Below are positions 17,463 to 25,876 of a stretch of 64,000 nucleotides of DNA, one piece after another. The DNA is from Verrucomicrobiales bacterium. Its GTDB lineage: Bacteria; Verrucomicrobiota; Verrucomicrobiia; Limisphaerales; J093. The notes under the pieces were generated by a model. That model was not told the origin of the DNA. It ran no database searches and saw only the letters and a program-made list of their open reading frames with translations. A program made the translations under genes and the position numbers. The DNA lies in contig JABTUJ010000003.1 in NCBI GenBank assembly GCA_015075445.1, forward strand, positions 186,001 through 250,000. Reading direction: 5' to 3'. How positions within the stretch are numbered: position 1 is the first letter of the stretch; the number at the start of each line of letters is the position of its first letter.

Positions 17463-19364
17463 ATGACAACCCTGCTCACAGCCACAGAACTCACGGTGCG
17501 GTACAACACCCGCCTCGTGCTCGACCGGGCCACCCTCGCCGTCAACGAAGGCGACCGGATCGGATTGGTGGGGCGAAACGGGTGCGGCAAGACCACGTTC
17601 CTCCGCCTCCTGGCGGGCTTGCAGTTGCCCGACAGCGGCGAGGTCACCCGGCGCCGCGAACTGGTCGTCAGCTACCTGCCGCAGGACTTCACCCTCGATG
17701 CGGCCAGGAGCGTGGATGAGAACATTCGGGAAGGCGCGCGGCACGTGCTCGATTGGATCGCGCGATTTGAAGCCTTGCCGGCGACCTCGAAGCAGCACGC
17801 GGAACTCGAGCACCGCATCGCCGCGCTCGAGGGGTGGACGCTCGACCAGCGCATCGCCGCCGCGCGGTCGCACCTGGATTGTCCCAGCGGCGATCGGCGG
17901 GTGGAGACGCTTTCCGGCGGCGAGAAACGGCGCGTGGCCCTGTGTCGCGCCCTCGTTTCCCGGCCGGACCTCCTGATGCTCGACGAACCGACCAACCATC
18001 TCGACCCGGAATCGATCGAGTGGGTCGCCGATTTTCTCGAGAACTTCCAGGGCACGTTCCTGGTCGTGACGCACGACCGTTACTTCCTGGACCGCGTGGC
18101 GCGGCGGATGGTGGAGCTCTCCGAGGGGCGCTTCTTTTCGCACGAAGGCAACTACACCGATTACCTGCTCGCCAAGGCCGAACGCCAGGCCGCCGACGCG
18201 ACCGTCGAGCACAAGCGGCAGATGTTCCTCAAGCGCGAGTTGGCCTGGGTGCGCAGCGGCGCGCGCGCCCAGCGCAGCAAACAGAAGAACCGCTTCGAGC
18301 GCTACTACGAGACCGCCGCGGAAAGCGGACCCGAGCTCGAGGAGGAGGTCGAGCTCTGCATCCCGCCGCCGCCGCCACTGGGCAACCGGGTCCTGGAGCT
18401 GAACCACGTCGGGATGGACCTCGGCGGTCGCACCCTCTTTCGCGGATTCAACTTCACCTTCGCGAACGGCCAGCGCGTCGGCGTGGCCGGGCGCAACGGC
18501 CTCGGCAAGACGACGCTGCTCCGGATCATCATCGGGCAACTGGCGCCTACCGAAGGCACGGTCAAGACCGGCCAGCTCACGAAGTTCAACTACGTGGATC
18601 AGGGCCGCGTGCAGTTGCGCGAGGAACGGACCGCGCTCGAGGAAGTCAGCGACGGCACCGAGTTCGTCGTCTTCGGGACGGGCACGCTCTCGCTGCGCGC
18701 GTATCTCCGCAGGTTCCTGTTCACCGACGATCGGATGACGACGCAGGTGAAATTCCTGAGCGGGGGAGAGCGCAGCCGGCTCCTGCTGGCGCGCTTGCTG
18801 AAGCAGGGCGGCAATTTCCTCATTCTCGATGAACCCACCAACGATCTCGATCTGCCCACCTTGCGCGTGATCGAAGAGGCGCTGATCGCGTTTCCGGGCG
18901 TCGTCCTGGTGGTGAGCCACGACCGCTATTTCCTGAACCGCGTCTGCACGGATGTGCTCGCATTCGAGGGTGACGGACGGATCTCGCACAGCGTTGGGGA
19001 TTACGATTACTACCTGGAGAAGCGACGGCGCGCGAGCGCGGCCGCCACCCGGCAGAGCGCCTCCGACCTCGCGATGGACCGGTCGGCCACCCGCGCCCGC
19101 GGCGCGGCCCCGAAGCCGGCGAAACCACGCCGGCTCTCGTTCAAGGAGGCCCGCGAACTGGAAGGCATCGAGGCGCAGATCCGCGCCGCGGACGAGGAGA
19201 TCGCGCGGATCGAAGGGATCTTTGCCTCGCCGGACTACCATCGCACGCACGCGACGCGCACCCGCGAACTCACCGCCGCCCTGGCCGACGCGAAGGAGAC
19301 CCTGGCGAGGCTCTACGCGCGGTGGGAAGAGTTGGAGGCCGTCAAGCTCGCGAGCGAACGCTGA
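17463..19364 (+). CDS. uup: ABC-F ATPase (Uup-like)
   Basis: A soluble ATPase of about 633 residues with two ABC cassettes and no membrane domain. ABC-F proteins act on ribosomes or, for Uup, on branched DNA intermediates. Cassette 1 shows Walker A GRNGCGKTT, signature LSGGEKRRVALCRAL and Walker B LLMLDEPTNHLD. Cassette 2 shows GRNGLGKTT, LSGGERSRLLLARLL and FLILDEPTNDLD. The interdomain linker is basic (RSGARAQRSKQKNRFERYY), as in the P-site tRNA-interacting motif. The C-terminus has a charged coiled coil (FKEARELEGIEAQIRAADEEI ...), characteristic of Uup. The ATG at 17463 was preferred to a GTG at 17454. The gene is intact although it is bordered by gene remnants on both sides. Confidence 0.9.
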   Translation: MTTLLTATELTVRYNTRLVLDRATLAVNEGDRIGLVGRNGCGKTTFLRLLAGLQLPDSGEVTRRRELVVSYLPQDFTLDAARSVDENIREGARHVLDWIARFEALPATSKQHAELEHRIAALEGWTLDQRIAAARSHLDCPSGDRRVETLSGGEKRRVALCRALVSRPDLLMLDEPTNHLDPESIEWVADFLENFQGTFLVVTHDRYFLDRVARRMVELSEGRFFSHEGNYTDYLLAKAERQAADATVEHKRQMFLKRELAWVRSGARAQRSKQKNRFERYYETAAESGPELEEEVELCIPPPPPLGNRVLELNHVGMDLGGRTLFRGFNFTFANGQRVGVAGRNGLGKTTLLRIIIGQLAPTEGTVKTGQLTKFNYVDQGRVQLREERTALEEVSDGTEFVVFGTGTLSLRAYLRRFLFTDDRMTTQVKFLSGGERSRLLLARLLKQGGNFLILDEPTNDLDLPTLRVIEEALIAFPGVVLVVSHDRYFLNRVCTDVLAFEGDGRISHSVGDYDYYLEKRRRASAAATRQSASDLAMDRSATRARGAAPKPAKPRRLSFKEARELEGIEAQIRAADEEIARIEGIFASPDYHRTHATRTRELTAALADAKETLARLYARWEELEAVKLASER

Positions 19365-19369
19365 CACCC

Positions 19370-19486
19370 ATCACGATTTTCACACCGGCGAACGCGACCA
19401 CGTTCGGCACCACGCAGTGGACCACAGTGTTGCAGGCGCGCGAGGGATCGTCCCCGGACGGGGTGGCCGCCCTCGAGCGCCTCTAG
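19370..19486 (+). pseudogene. N-terminal remnant of an ECF sigma factor
   Basis: This frame encodes FTPANATTFGTTQWTTVLQA followed by REGSSPDGVAALERL and a TAG. The pattern (TTxWxxVLxAxxxxSPxxxxALxxL) is the beginning of the long ECF sigma factors that Planctomycetes and Verrucomicrobia encode beside Ser/Thr kinases with WD40 repeats. No start codon is present, and the coding trace ends just before an inverted-repeat element, so only the first 40 or so codons survive. Confidence 0.55.
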
Positions 19487-19516
19487 CTGCTCGAGAAGGA
19501 CGACCTGCGTTCCGGC

Positions 19517-19620
19517 GCCAATGGGGTCAAACATTGACATGTGACAATTGGTGCCCAGAGCGCGGGTCGCCCGTGGCTCAGATTTCTAAATGTCAAATGT
19601 CAATGTTTGACCCCATTGGC
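19517..19620. mobile_element. 104-bp inverted-repeat element (MITE-like)
   Basis: Perfect 24-bp inverted repeats at 19517-19540 and 19597-19620 (core CCAATGGGGTCAAACATTGA) bound a 56-bp centre. The similarity continues imperfectly inward (TGACAATT versus TGACATTT). There is no ORF inside. It separates an ECF sigma remnant from a WD40 fragment. Single ends resembling it occur at 10486, 14653 and about 29903, so it is a dispersed, non-autonomous family. GGGGTCA-type ends are familiar to me from REP-associated transposase loci, but no transposase is present here. Confidence 0.75.
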
Positions 19621-19624
19621 TTAG

Positions 19625-19786
19625 TTGTGGGACGTTGAATCCGGCGCGGCCCTGACGCACGTCACGCCCGGGCATGGTCCGATCCGGCAACTCGCCCTGT
19701 CGGACGAGGCGGCTGGGCGGGTTTCCGGATGGCGATGTCCCCTCGTGCAGGCCCGGCGGGGATGCAGGACTGAACGCATCGCTCCC
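19625..19786 (+). pseudogene. C-terminal WD40 fragment and leader of a sigma gene
   Basis: The first 30 codons read LWDVESGAALTHVTPGHGPI followed by RQLALS, which is one WD40 blade. After that the reading loses any repeat pattern and runs into the region preceding the sigma factor ATG at 19787. Together with the ECF remnant on the other side of the inverted-repeat element, this suggests a sigma/kinase-WD40 gene pair whose middle was deleted. Confidence 0.45.
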
Positions 19787-20074
19787 ATGAACGACTGGCA
19801 ACTCTTGCAGGATTACGTCGAACACGGCTCCGAGACCGCTTTTCGGTCCCTCGTGGAACGCCACCTGGGCCTGGTCCACGGAACCGCGCTGCGACAGCTC
19901 CGGGATCCGCATTTGGCCGAGGATGTCGCCCAGGCGGTCTTCATCTTGCTGGCCAGGAAGGCGCGGGGTTTTCGGTCGGGCGTGGTGCTGCCCGGATGGT
20001 TGTTCCGCACCACGCGGTTCGTCGCCGCCCGCGCCCAGCGGACGGAACAGCGACGTCAGCGACGCGAACAGGAG
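19787..20074 (+). pseudogene. RNA polymerase ECF sigma factor, region 2 only
   Basis: The ATG at 19787 opens a verrucomicrobial-type ECF sigma factor. MNDWQLLQDYVEHGSETAF and LVERHLGLVHGTALRQLRD are followed by LAEDVAQAVFILLARKA (sigma region 2 with the core-binding and -10 recognition helices) and WLFRTTRFVAARAQRTEQRR. The sequence then switches at GACGCGAACAGGAG into antisense of another gene, although the frame stays open to 21049. Region 4, needed for -35 recognition, is absent. The product would be a chimera of 420 residues with no sensible C-terminus, so it is called a pseudogene. Confidence 0.75.
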
Positions 20075-20263
20075 GAAGGCCAAGCCCCGCTGTTTGGTGT
20101 AGTTCATCTTGGCGATGGCCACCTGCTTGAGGGCGTCCTCTTCCCGTTCGGCGGCGTCGGTTTCGGTCTCCTGCAAGGCGTGACCGGCCTGATCGAGGGC
20201 CGCCCGCAGGCGCGCGTTTTCCTGGGAGGTGCCCGCCTCTGGTTTAGGCTGGGTTCGGCTGGT
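20063..20263 (-). pseudogene. Fragment of a sigma-associated hypothetical protein (antisense join)
   Basis: Read on the minus strand, this stretch encodes ENARLRAALDQAGHALQETE followed by TDAAEREEDALKQVAIAKMN and YTKQRGLAFLLFA. It is a heptad-rich coiled coil followed by the AKMNYTKQ-GLAFLLFA pattern, which I recall from proteins encoded right after verrucomicrobial ECF sigma factors. The trace directly follows the TGA of the upstream minus-strand gene in the same frame. It ends at the 12-bp sequence CGCGAACAGGAG, which also ends the sigma factor fragment on the plus strand, marking an inversion-type junction. Confidence 0.6.
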
Positions 20264-21907
20264 TCATTCTCTTGCGGCCTGCCGGGTGACGATCGGAACG
20301 TAACCGACCTCCAGGCCCGGCGGCGGAGTCACAATCAGGGCTGGGTCGAGTTCCGCCAAGGTGCCAAACGCGGGTGGAGCGAGGTAGTCCCGGTCTTTCT
20401 TCCAACTCCGGTGGAGTTTCTCCACGCGCGCCTGCAGGGCCTCGCGCTCCTGATCCGTCAGGTCGGCGTTCAGCAAGGACGGTTGGTCGGCGAAGCGATA
20501 CCAGTAGTAAGTGACGACGCTACCGTCGCCCGGATGCGCCTGGAAAGGTCCGGCTTTGGGGCCGGGCGTCTTCCAGCAACTCGCCGCTTCCTCGGGCGTG
20601 ACATAGACTTTCGGGCGCCTCCCGGTGGGCCGTTGGAAGCGCGCCTGGGTCAAACCCGTTTCCGCCGGGACCTCTTCCGCCCCCACCGGAACCCATTGGG
20701 GGTTCGCCCCGCTTTTCACCAGGCGGAAGTACTCGGGGAGCTTCACCAGGGGGCGAGGCTGGGAATCGGTCTGCTTCACGAATTGGGGATCCCAGCGATA
20801 GCCGAAGGTGTTGGGGTCCGCCGCGATCGGTGTGGCGAACGAATTCCAGGCCACGGGCGCCTTCTCTTCCTGGGGAGTACCGTCCCGATAGATCCTCCAG
20901 GTGGCCCCGCCTTTGCCGGTGAACCGATGCAGGATAGCCCCTTCTGGACGAATCGCGCCGGTGGCCTCGGCCCCGCCGTCGAACCAAGTCTTCACCGCGT
21001 CCCAGAGCGCCTGTTTGTTGTAGGAAGTGATGTGATGCACGAGCCGTGATTCGCCACTTGTCTCACAGGGAAAGAAGGTCGGAGCGATGCGGGCGTAGGT
21101 CTCACCTTGGGCATCCACGGCTTGAATGCTTGGAACATGCTGGGTCTCCATCTGCAAGGCCCGGTTGGGATCGGAGGGCCGGCTATCCAGGAGCATGCCG
21201 CTGAAGCGCGGTTCCGCGACCGCACCGGCCGACCAGAAGAAGGGGGTGAAGAACGCCACCGGGCCTTTGAAATTCCCCGTGTTGAGGAAGAGCGTCCAGG
21301 ATTGATCCCCGGTCGGGATGTCCTTGCCGGCGGTGGTGGTCTTGGCCGGCGTAAGCGGCAGCGGCAGGTAGCCGTAGCCGAACCACTCACCGCAGGTGCC
21401 CTGCTTGAGGTTCAAGCCATCGGGCGGCCACAGCAGCCAGGGGGTGAGTTGCGCGACACCGTATTTGCCGCTGGGTTGCGCCCAGTCTCTGCCCTTGCCG
21501 GCCCCGGGCCCGTTGGCCCACTCGCTGAAATTCGGCGCCACGCCGCCCATGATGAACTTGGGCGTCTCCGTGGCATACTCCGTGTCCCGCCACCAGCCCA
21601 GGCCGCCCTCGATGTCGGAATACAGTTTGATCGGAGGCGCAGGGTCTTTCCGGGCGAACATCCAGGTGCCGAACAGGCCGGTTTGAAACCGTTGCCCCGG
21701 ATATTGGTCCAACAACGGCCACGCCGCGACATACATCGAGAACCCGGCGTTGTAGGTTTCCGGCACTCGCTCATTGGGGACGAGGAGGTAGCCGGCCATT
21801 TCGCCGTTTTGAACCCGGCTGGACGTGCTCGTTGCGGAGGCCACTGGCGCGACACCCAGGAGAGCCAGACCCAACGCGAACGAGGTGGTGAATGTTTGCT
21901 TTGGCAT
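20264..21907 (-). CDS. Secreted protein of unknown function (547 aa)
   Basis: A signal peptide (FALGLALLGVAPVASA) is followed by about 520 residues with no family I recognise. The sequence is rich in Trp, Tyr and Pro and has repeated aromatic motifs (GGLGWWRDTEYATETPKF, YGVAQLTPWLLWPPDG, CGEWFGYGYLPLPLTP). It looks like a large beta-rich extracellular domain. A C-terminal helix-rich stretch (LTDQEREALQARVEKLHRSW) is followed by a Pro-rich tail. The frame is fully open and the codon use fits the window, so it is a real gene. It lies between a recombination scar and a tyrosine recombinase fragment, so it may be part of a transferred segment. Confidence 0.75.
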   Translation of the reverse strand: MPKQTFTTSFALGLALLGVAPVASATSTSSRVQNGEMAGYLLVPNERVPETYNAGFSMYVAAWPLLDQYPGQRFQTGLFGTWMFARKDPAPPIKLYSDIEGGLGWWRDTEYATETPKFIMGGVAPNFSEWANGPGAGKGRDWAQPSGKYGVAQLTPWLLWPPDGLNLKQGTCGEWFGYGYLPLPLTPAKTTTAGKDIPTGDQSWTLFLNTGNFKGPVAFFTPFFWSAGAVAEPRFSGMLLDSRPSDPNRALQMETQHVPSIQAVDAQGETYARIAPTFFPCETSGESRLVHHITSYNKQALWDAVKTWFDGGAEATGAIRPEGAILHRFTGKGGATWRIYRDGTPQEEKAPVAWNSFATPIAADPNTFGYRWDPQFVKQTDSQPRPLVKLPEYFRLVKSGANPQWVPVGAEEVPAETGLTQARFQRPTGRRPKVYVTPEEAASCWKTPGPKAGPFQAHPGDGSVVTYYWYRFADQPSLLNADLTDQEREALQARVEKLHRSWKKDRDYLAPPAFGTLAELDPALIVTPPPGLEVGYVPIVTRQAARE

Positions 21908-22093
21908 GGCGGGATTGTAGCTGACTGTGGTTCTTTGTCTCCGGGTTTCTTGTCGCGGAGCTTCAACCTGGCTACGCCCGGCAGATCAGCGCCCAGCCGC
22001 TCGGGACCCCCAGCAACTTCGCGAAGAACCTGGCCCGAGGCCGCCCCGTGCCCGAAATGCCCCCCTGGGTACCGGGCAGTTGCAGGTCACGCG

Positions 22094-22120
22094 CCTGGGT
22101 GTTACCCGATAACACCCAGG
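22094..22120. repeat. Perfect 11-bp hairpin upstream of recombinase remnant
   Basis: CCTGGGTGTTA (22094-22104) and TAACACCCAGG (22110-22120) form a perfect stem with a 5-base loop. No T-run follows, so it is not a normal intrinsic terminator. Its position just before the truncated tyrosine recombinase makes an attachment- or recombination-site role possible but unproven. Confidence 0.5.
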
Positions 22121-22135
22121 AGTGGGTTCGCAACC

Positions 22136-22885
22136 GGTGTCACCACAGCGGACTGCCAGCGGTGTCTCGATGGCTTGAAAGGGGCCAGCAGCACCAAGAA
22201 CGCCACCCGTCAAGTGCTGTGGCGCTTGTTCGCCCACTGCGAGAGCCGAGGTTACATTCCCCGCGGCTCCAACCCGGTTGCGGAGACCCAGCGGTTCAAT
22301 GGCCCACACGAGAAGGCGATCGAAGTGTGGACCCCGGACGAGATGGCAAGGCTGCTGACTGCCGCTACGCCGCACTTCCTGCCGTGCCTAGCCATTGGCG
22401 GGTTTGCGGGACTGCGGACCAGCGAAATCCTCGCGTTGGACTGGAGCGATGTTCGATGGGCGGAGCGGACGATCAAGGTCACCCATCGCAAGGCGCGGTG
22501 CGCCGGGACACGCCTGGCGCCGATCACCGAGAACCTGGCCAAGTGGCTATCGCCGGTAGCCAAGGAGCGCGGTCCGGTTTGGCCGACTGGCCAGACGTGG
22601 CGGGAACGAGCGCGGAGCATCTCGGCCGCCCAGAACGCCACAGCCGAAGCCGCTGGCTTACTCCCCTGGCGGCATAATGGGCTGCGTCACTCCTTTTGCA
22701 CTTTCCGAGTTGCCGCGACGCAAGACGTGCCTCGCACCGCCCGGGAGGCCGGGAACTCGGCGGCGGCCATCTTTTCACATTACCGAGCCCTGGCTACCGA
22801 AGCTGATGGAGAGGCTTGGTTTGCTATGCTGCCGCCTGACCCGGTTTCACGAGTGTCGCGCCCGGTTCGGGCGACAGGGGAGTAA
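22136..22885 (+). pseudogene. Tyrosine recombinase/integrase, 5'-truncated
   Basis: About 250 codons of a site-specific recombinase. The remains of the SAM-like core-binding domain read VTTADCQRCLDGLKGASSTK. They are followed by a complete catalytic domain: Arg in GGFAGLRTSEILALDW, a Lys-containing beta hairpin, the LRHSF box (HNGLRHSFCTFR) and the nucleophile Tyr in FSHYRALAT. The first part of the N-terminal domain is absent and no start codon with a ribosome site precedes the homologous region; upstream reading in this frame is unrelated. Such integrases mobilise genomic islands or integron-like cassettes. All catalytic residues seem present, so loss of function rests on the missing 5' end. 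Confidence 0.75.
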
Positions 22886-23166
22886 ATGGGCCGTCGCGCA
22901 CTCACGGTACGACGCACTCGAAGTTCACAGCGAGGTCGTGGCGAACGATTTTACGGCCGTGGAAACGGGCACCTTGGCGTGTGTCGTTGGTGCCGCCGCA
23001 ACCGAACTGAGCGCCAGTCGGATACACTTCCATACCGACGAGAGCGCGATCCAACCAAGGCTGGTCGGAGGAGGCGGGAGCCGGACGGCCGCTGAGCAGC
23101 AATCCCGGCAGGCGTGCGCGCCTGGGGTCGGGAGGAGCGCCCCAACAGCGCTGGGTCCTGGCCAAC
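22886..23166. other. Non-coding gap after recombinase remnant
   Basis: No gene, repeat or RNA could be supported in this stretch. Frames crossing it are Arg-rich shadows. It separates the recombinase fragment from the convergent DUF4038 gene; a GGTTCGAACC at 23173-23182 resembles a tRNA T-arm but is simply the end of that gene. Confidence 0.4.
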
Positions 23167-24633
23167 TCATGGTTCGAACCGCGCACTCCCGGGCGCGGGC
23201 AGTTGCCGGGCCGGATCGTCTAGGGCCAGCACCCAATCGTTGCCGGCGCCAAGCTGGCCCGGCGGGGCAAACTCACGCTCGCCCTCACAAGCGAATCGGC
23301 CAAGCGCCTGGGATTTGCCGGTGCGCGGATCGAACCACCAGGCCTGGACTTCGCGGCCGCTCAGCTTGTCCAACCGCACTCGGAAAGGTCTCCCGGTCGG
23401 CGTGTAAACCATGGCGTAACCCTCGCCGCGCAACGCCGCCAGATGCTCCAGTGGGCTCGTCTCCGGGGTCGCCAGCAGCGACCGGTCCGGGAATTGCGTG
23501 AGAAAAGGACGCGATTCGACCAGGCGGCGCAGGTGCTGCATCTGCGTGGCGCCCGGCGCCTGCAACGCCTCGCGCCAATCGCCCCGCGGCCCCGGGCCGC
23601 TGGGACGCGTCTGGAGGGAAAGCACCTGCCCGGGAAACGCGGGGGTGAAGAACCCGTACACGTCGTTGTGTCCGTAAGTGTGCCCGCACGCGCCCGAGAA
23701 GACGGACCAATAGGCCTTCCGCCGCACCGCGTCCGCACCGGCCCGCGGCCCGTTGATGTGTTTCACGCTCCAGACGGCATCGGGAGTGTCTTCGTAGATG
23801 GGTTCGCCGTCCAGCACGGGCTGGATGGGCTGACGGGCGTAATCGTTGCCAATCAGCGTGTGGTTTTCCAACAACCGGTGCGCCGTGCTGTCGATCAGAT
23901 GCCCCGACTGGAGCAGGTTGAAACCCAGCCAGGGCGCCGCGTGGAAATCTGCGGAGGACGTTCGAGCCACGCCCGGATGAATGGTCATGAGTTGGGTGTC
24001 CTGGTGGCCCGCGCGCAGGCCCCGGGCGGCGGCGTTCAATACGCCTTTCTGAGCAGCGCTGATGGGCACCTTGTAGTCGTTGATCGCGTCGTATTCGCCG
24101 CTAACGATCCACAGCACGTTTGCCTGGCTCGCAGAGCGCCGCCCGATCCATTGCCCGAAGGCGAAGGCCGCGGCTTGATTGGTCCCAAACGCCTTGCCGT
24201 ACTCGTTCCCCCAGAGTGGCGCGAGCGCGACATAGAGACCATGCCCGGCCGCTTCGCGGACCAGCGCATCCACGTCCTGCCAGAACGGTTCGTTGGGCGA
24301 GGACGGCGCATCGTTGACGAACGGGCAGTGGCCTGCGTGGTTGGTGACGGCCAGGCCGGGGTGGACCTGGATCACATTGTAACCCTGCTGGGCGCGCGTG
24401 AAGAGATAGTGCGTCACCAGCGGCGGCGGAAGCTGACGAATCCACCAGGCAGTATCCGCCAGCCAGAAGAACGGTTTGCCATCGGCGGTGACCAGAAACC
24501 GGTGGTTGTCCGAAACCCGTAATCGAGGCAGATCCCGCTCCGCGGCGGGTGCCGTGAGGACAACGACCAGGCTGAGGATGGCGGCCGCAGCATTCCGGCA
24601 GAAGTTGGCTGGTGGTTTCCTGTTCGCGGTCAT
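23167..24633 (-). CDS. DUF4038-type glycoside hydrolase (GH140-like)
   Basis: A 488-residue secreted enzyme starting at 24633 (MTANRKPPANF) with a signal peptide ending near VVLTAPAAERD. It matches the DUF4038/apiosidase-like (beta/alpha)8 family that cleaves side chains such as apiose of plant pectin. Landmarks are GKPFFWLADTAWWI, QQGYNVIQVHPGLAVTNH, NVLWIVSGEYDAIND (acid/base Glu region), PVLDGEPIYEDT (second catalytic Glu region) and GHTYGHNDVYGFF. The C-terminal beta-sandwich (GRPFRVRLDKLSGREVQAWW) is the usual collagen-binding-like/DUF5605 partner. The ATG overlaps the stop of the DUF5060 gene (ATGA), so the two are translationally coupled. Confidence 0.87.
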   Translation of the reverse strand: MTANRKPPANFCRNAAAAILSLVVVLTAPAAERDLPRLRVSDNHRFLVTADGKPFFWLADTAWWIRQLPPPLVTHYLFTRAQQGYNVIQVHPGLAVTNHAGHCPFVNDAPSSPNEPFWQDVDALVREAAGHGLYVALAPLWGNEYGKAFGTNQAAAFAFGQWIGRRSASQANVLWIVSGEYDAINDYKVPISAAQKGVLNAAARGLRAGHQDTQLMTIHPGVARTSSADFHAAPWLGFNLLQSGHLIDSTAHRLLENHTLIGNDYARQPIQPVLDGEPIYEDTPDAVWSVKHINGPRAGADAVRRKAYWSVFSGACGHTYGHNDVYGFFTPAFPGQVLSLQTRPSGPGPRGDWREALQAPGATQMQHLRRLVESRPFLTQFPDRSLLATPETSPLEHLAALRGEGYAMVYTPTGRPFRVRLDKLSGREVQAWWFDPRTGKSQALGRFACEGEREFAPPGQLGAGNDWVLALDDPARQLPAPGSARFEP

Positions 24634-25022
24634 CGGGGTAAGCCGTGCCGTTCGAAGAGGGTGGCTTCCGCGCCGCTGCGGCCGGGAGATGAGTTCAACT
24701 CGCCGGTGCGCCCGTGCAAGCCGGGGTCCTGGTCGGCTGACACCGATTGCCACCGCCAGACGCCGGAGGATTTGGTCGAGGCGAAGCGCACACGAAATGT
24801 CCGGTCACCATCCCAGAACATCGGCCGCCGCAGCTTCGTGCCGTCGTCGTGGGTGAAGTCTGCCCAGGCTTCGGTGTCGATGGAGGGATTGGCCGTGTCC
24901 CGCGTGGCGTTGAACGTGAGTTCAACCTCCTGCCATTGCGGGGCGGTGGTCGCAGCGGTTGCGGTGAGGAAAGCCTGCTGCGCGAGCAGCAGCGCGGCGA
25001 CGCAGTGGACGATGGATTTCAT
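24630..25022 (-). CDS. Secreted stand-alone DUF5060 domain protein
   Basis: A 130-residue protein with a signal peptide (IVHCVAALLLAQQAFLTATA) followed by one Ig-like DUF5060 domain: QWQEVELTFNATRDTANP, AWADFTHDDGTKLRRPMFWD and GVWRWQSVSADQDPGLHG. In homologues this domain is fused in front of a DUF4038 catalytic domain. Here the frame closes after it, with its TGA overlapping the ATG of the DUF4038 gene, and each protein has its own signal peptide. The tail (GRSGAEATLFERHGLPR) is not part of the domain, so either a single ancestral gene was split or an indel created this arrangement. Confidence 0.75.
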   Translation of the reverse strand: MKSIVHCVAALLLAQQAFLTATAATTAPQWQEVELTFNATRDTANPSIDTEAWADFTHDDGTKLRRPMFWDGDRTFRVRFASTKSSGVWRWQSVSADQDPGLHGRTGELNSSPGRSGAEATLFERHGLPR

Positions 25023-25229
25023 GGCTTGTGGTTGGGTGAGGGATCCGAGGTTCGTGATGCATGTGCCGGGCGGTGAACCTGATCTCCACGGGCACCGTGG
25101 CCTCGGTTTGATGAGCGTCAACCGCAGCGAACAGGTCAAGCGGCGCGAGGAGCAGGACGTTGCAAGGTCAACCCGCCACGTCATGGTTCCATTCTCAGCA
25201 GCCAAAGAAGCGGACCACGAGCGGGTGCT

Positions 25230-25874
25230 TCACACCGCCTCCAGCGACCAGCCGTTCGGGTAATCAGCGTGCAATTGCCGGTTGGCTTCGGGCGAATTCG
25301 TGAATGTCCCCCGGGCGACGTCCCATTCCAGCAACTTGCCAGTGCGGATGGCGATGTTGCCCAGCAACACGATTTCGGTGAGCGGCTCGGCCCAGTTGAA
25401 ATTGCAGCCGGCCGGCTCGCCTCCGCGGCAGGCCTCGGCCCATTCGCCCCAGGTGCCGCGGCGGCGGGGCAGCGTGCGCGGCACGGTGTCCAGGCGCTTG
25501 CCCAAGGCTTCAGGAAACACCTGGAGTCCAGCCCAGGTATGGAGCAGAGCCCCCTTCTCGCCCACGTAGAGCGTCCCTTCGTCCGGCAGCGGCCAGCATC
25601 TCCCGGAAATCGCGGTAACGCCGGGCTTGAGGCCAGTGGTCGTAGGCCTTCCGGGCGTAGGCATCGTCCACGTCGCACAGGGCGACAATCTGAAAACCGG
25701 CCTCGGCGCACTCCTTCAACTGGCCGAAGCCCACGCCGCCCACGCCCACACCGGCGAGCGCGTGCCGCGAATTGGGTGAACGGCTTCCCTCCGCCCCGAA
25801 GAGACGGCTGGGAATGACGGTGAAGGCGGCAGCCGAAGCTGCGGAACGGGCTAGAAAGGTGATGGGTGCTTCAT
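25230..25874 (-). pseudogene. Gfo/Idh/MocA-family dehydrogenase, internally deleted
   Basis: The gene begins at 25874 (MKHPSPF then TAG) and continues, one frame over, with a Tat-like or hydrophobic leader and the Rossmann start HALAGVGVGGVGFGQLKECA, then FQIVALCDVDDAYARKAYDH. After FREML near 25595 the sequence jumps to the family's C-terminal part: DEGTLYVGEKGALLHTWAG, AEPLTEIVLLGNIAIRTGKL and RTFTNSPEANR-like residues. About 200 central residues with the catalytic EKP motif are missing, and two frame changes are needed. Intact members oxidise or reduce sugars or inositols at NAD(P)H; this copy cannot. It sits in the saccharide locus, consistent with a lost catabolic step. Confidence 0.75.
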
Positions 25875-25876
25875 GA

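Noticed and set aside
23170..23185. GGTTCGAACC resembling a tRNA T-arm next to the integrase remnant
   Set aside because: No acceptor, D or anticodon stems can be placed around it, and it is the last codons (RFEP-stop) of the DUF4038 gene.
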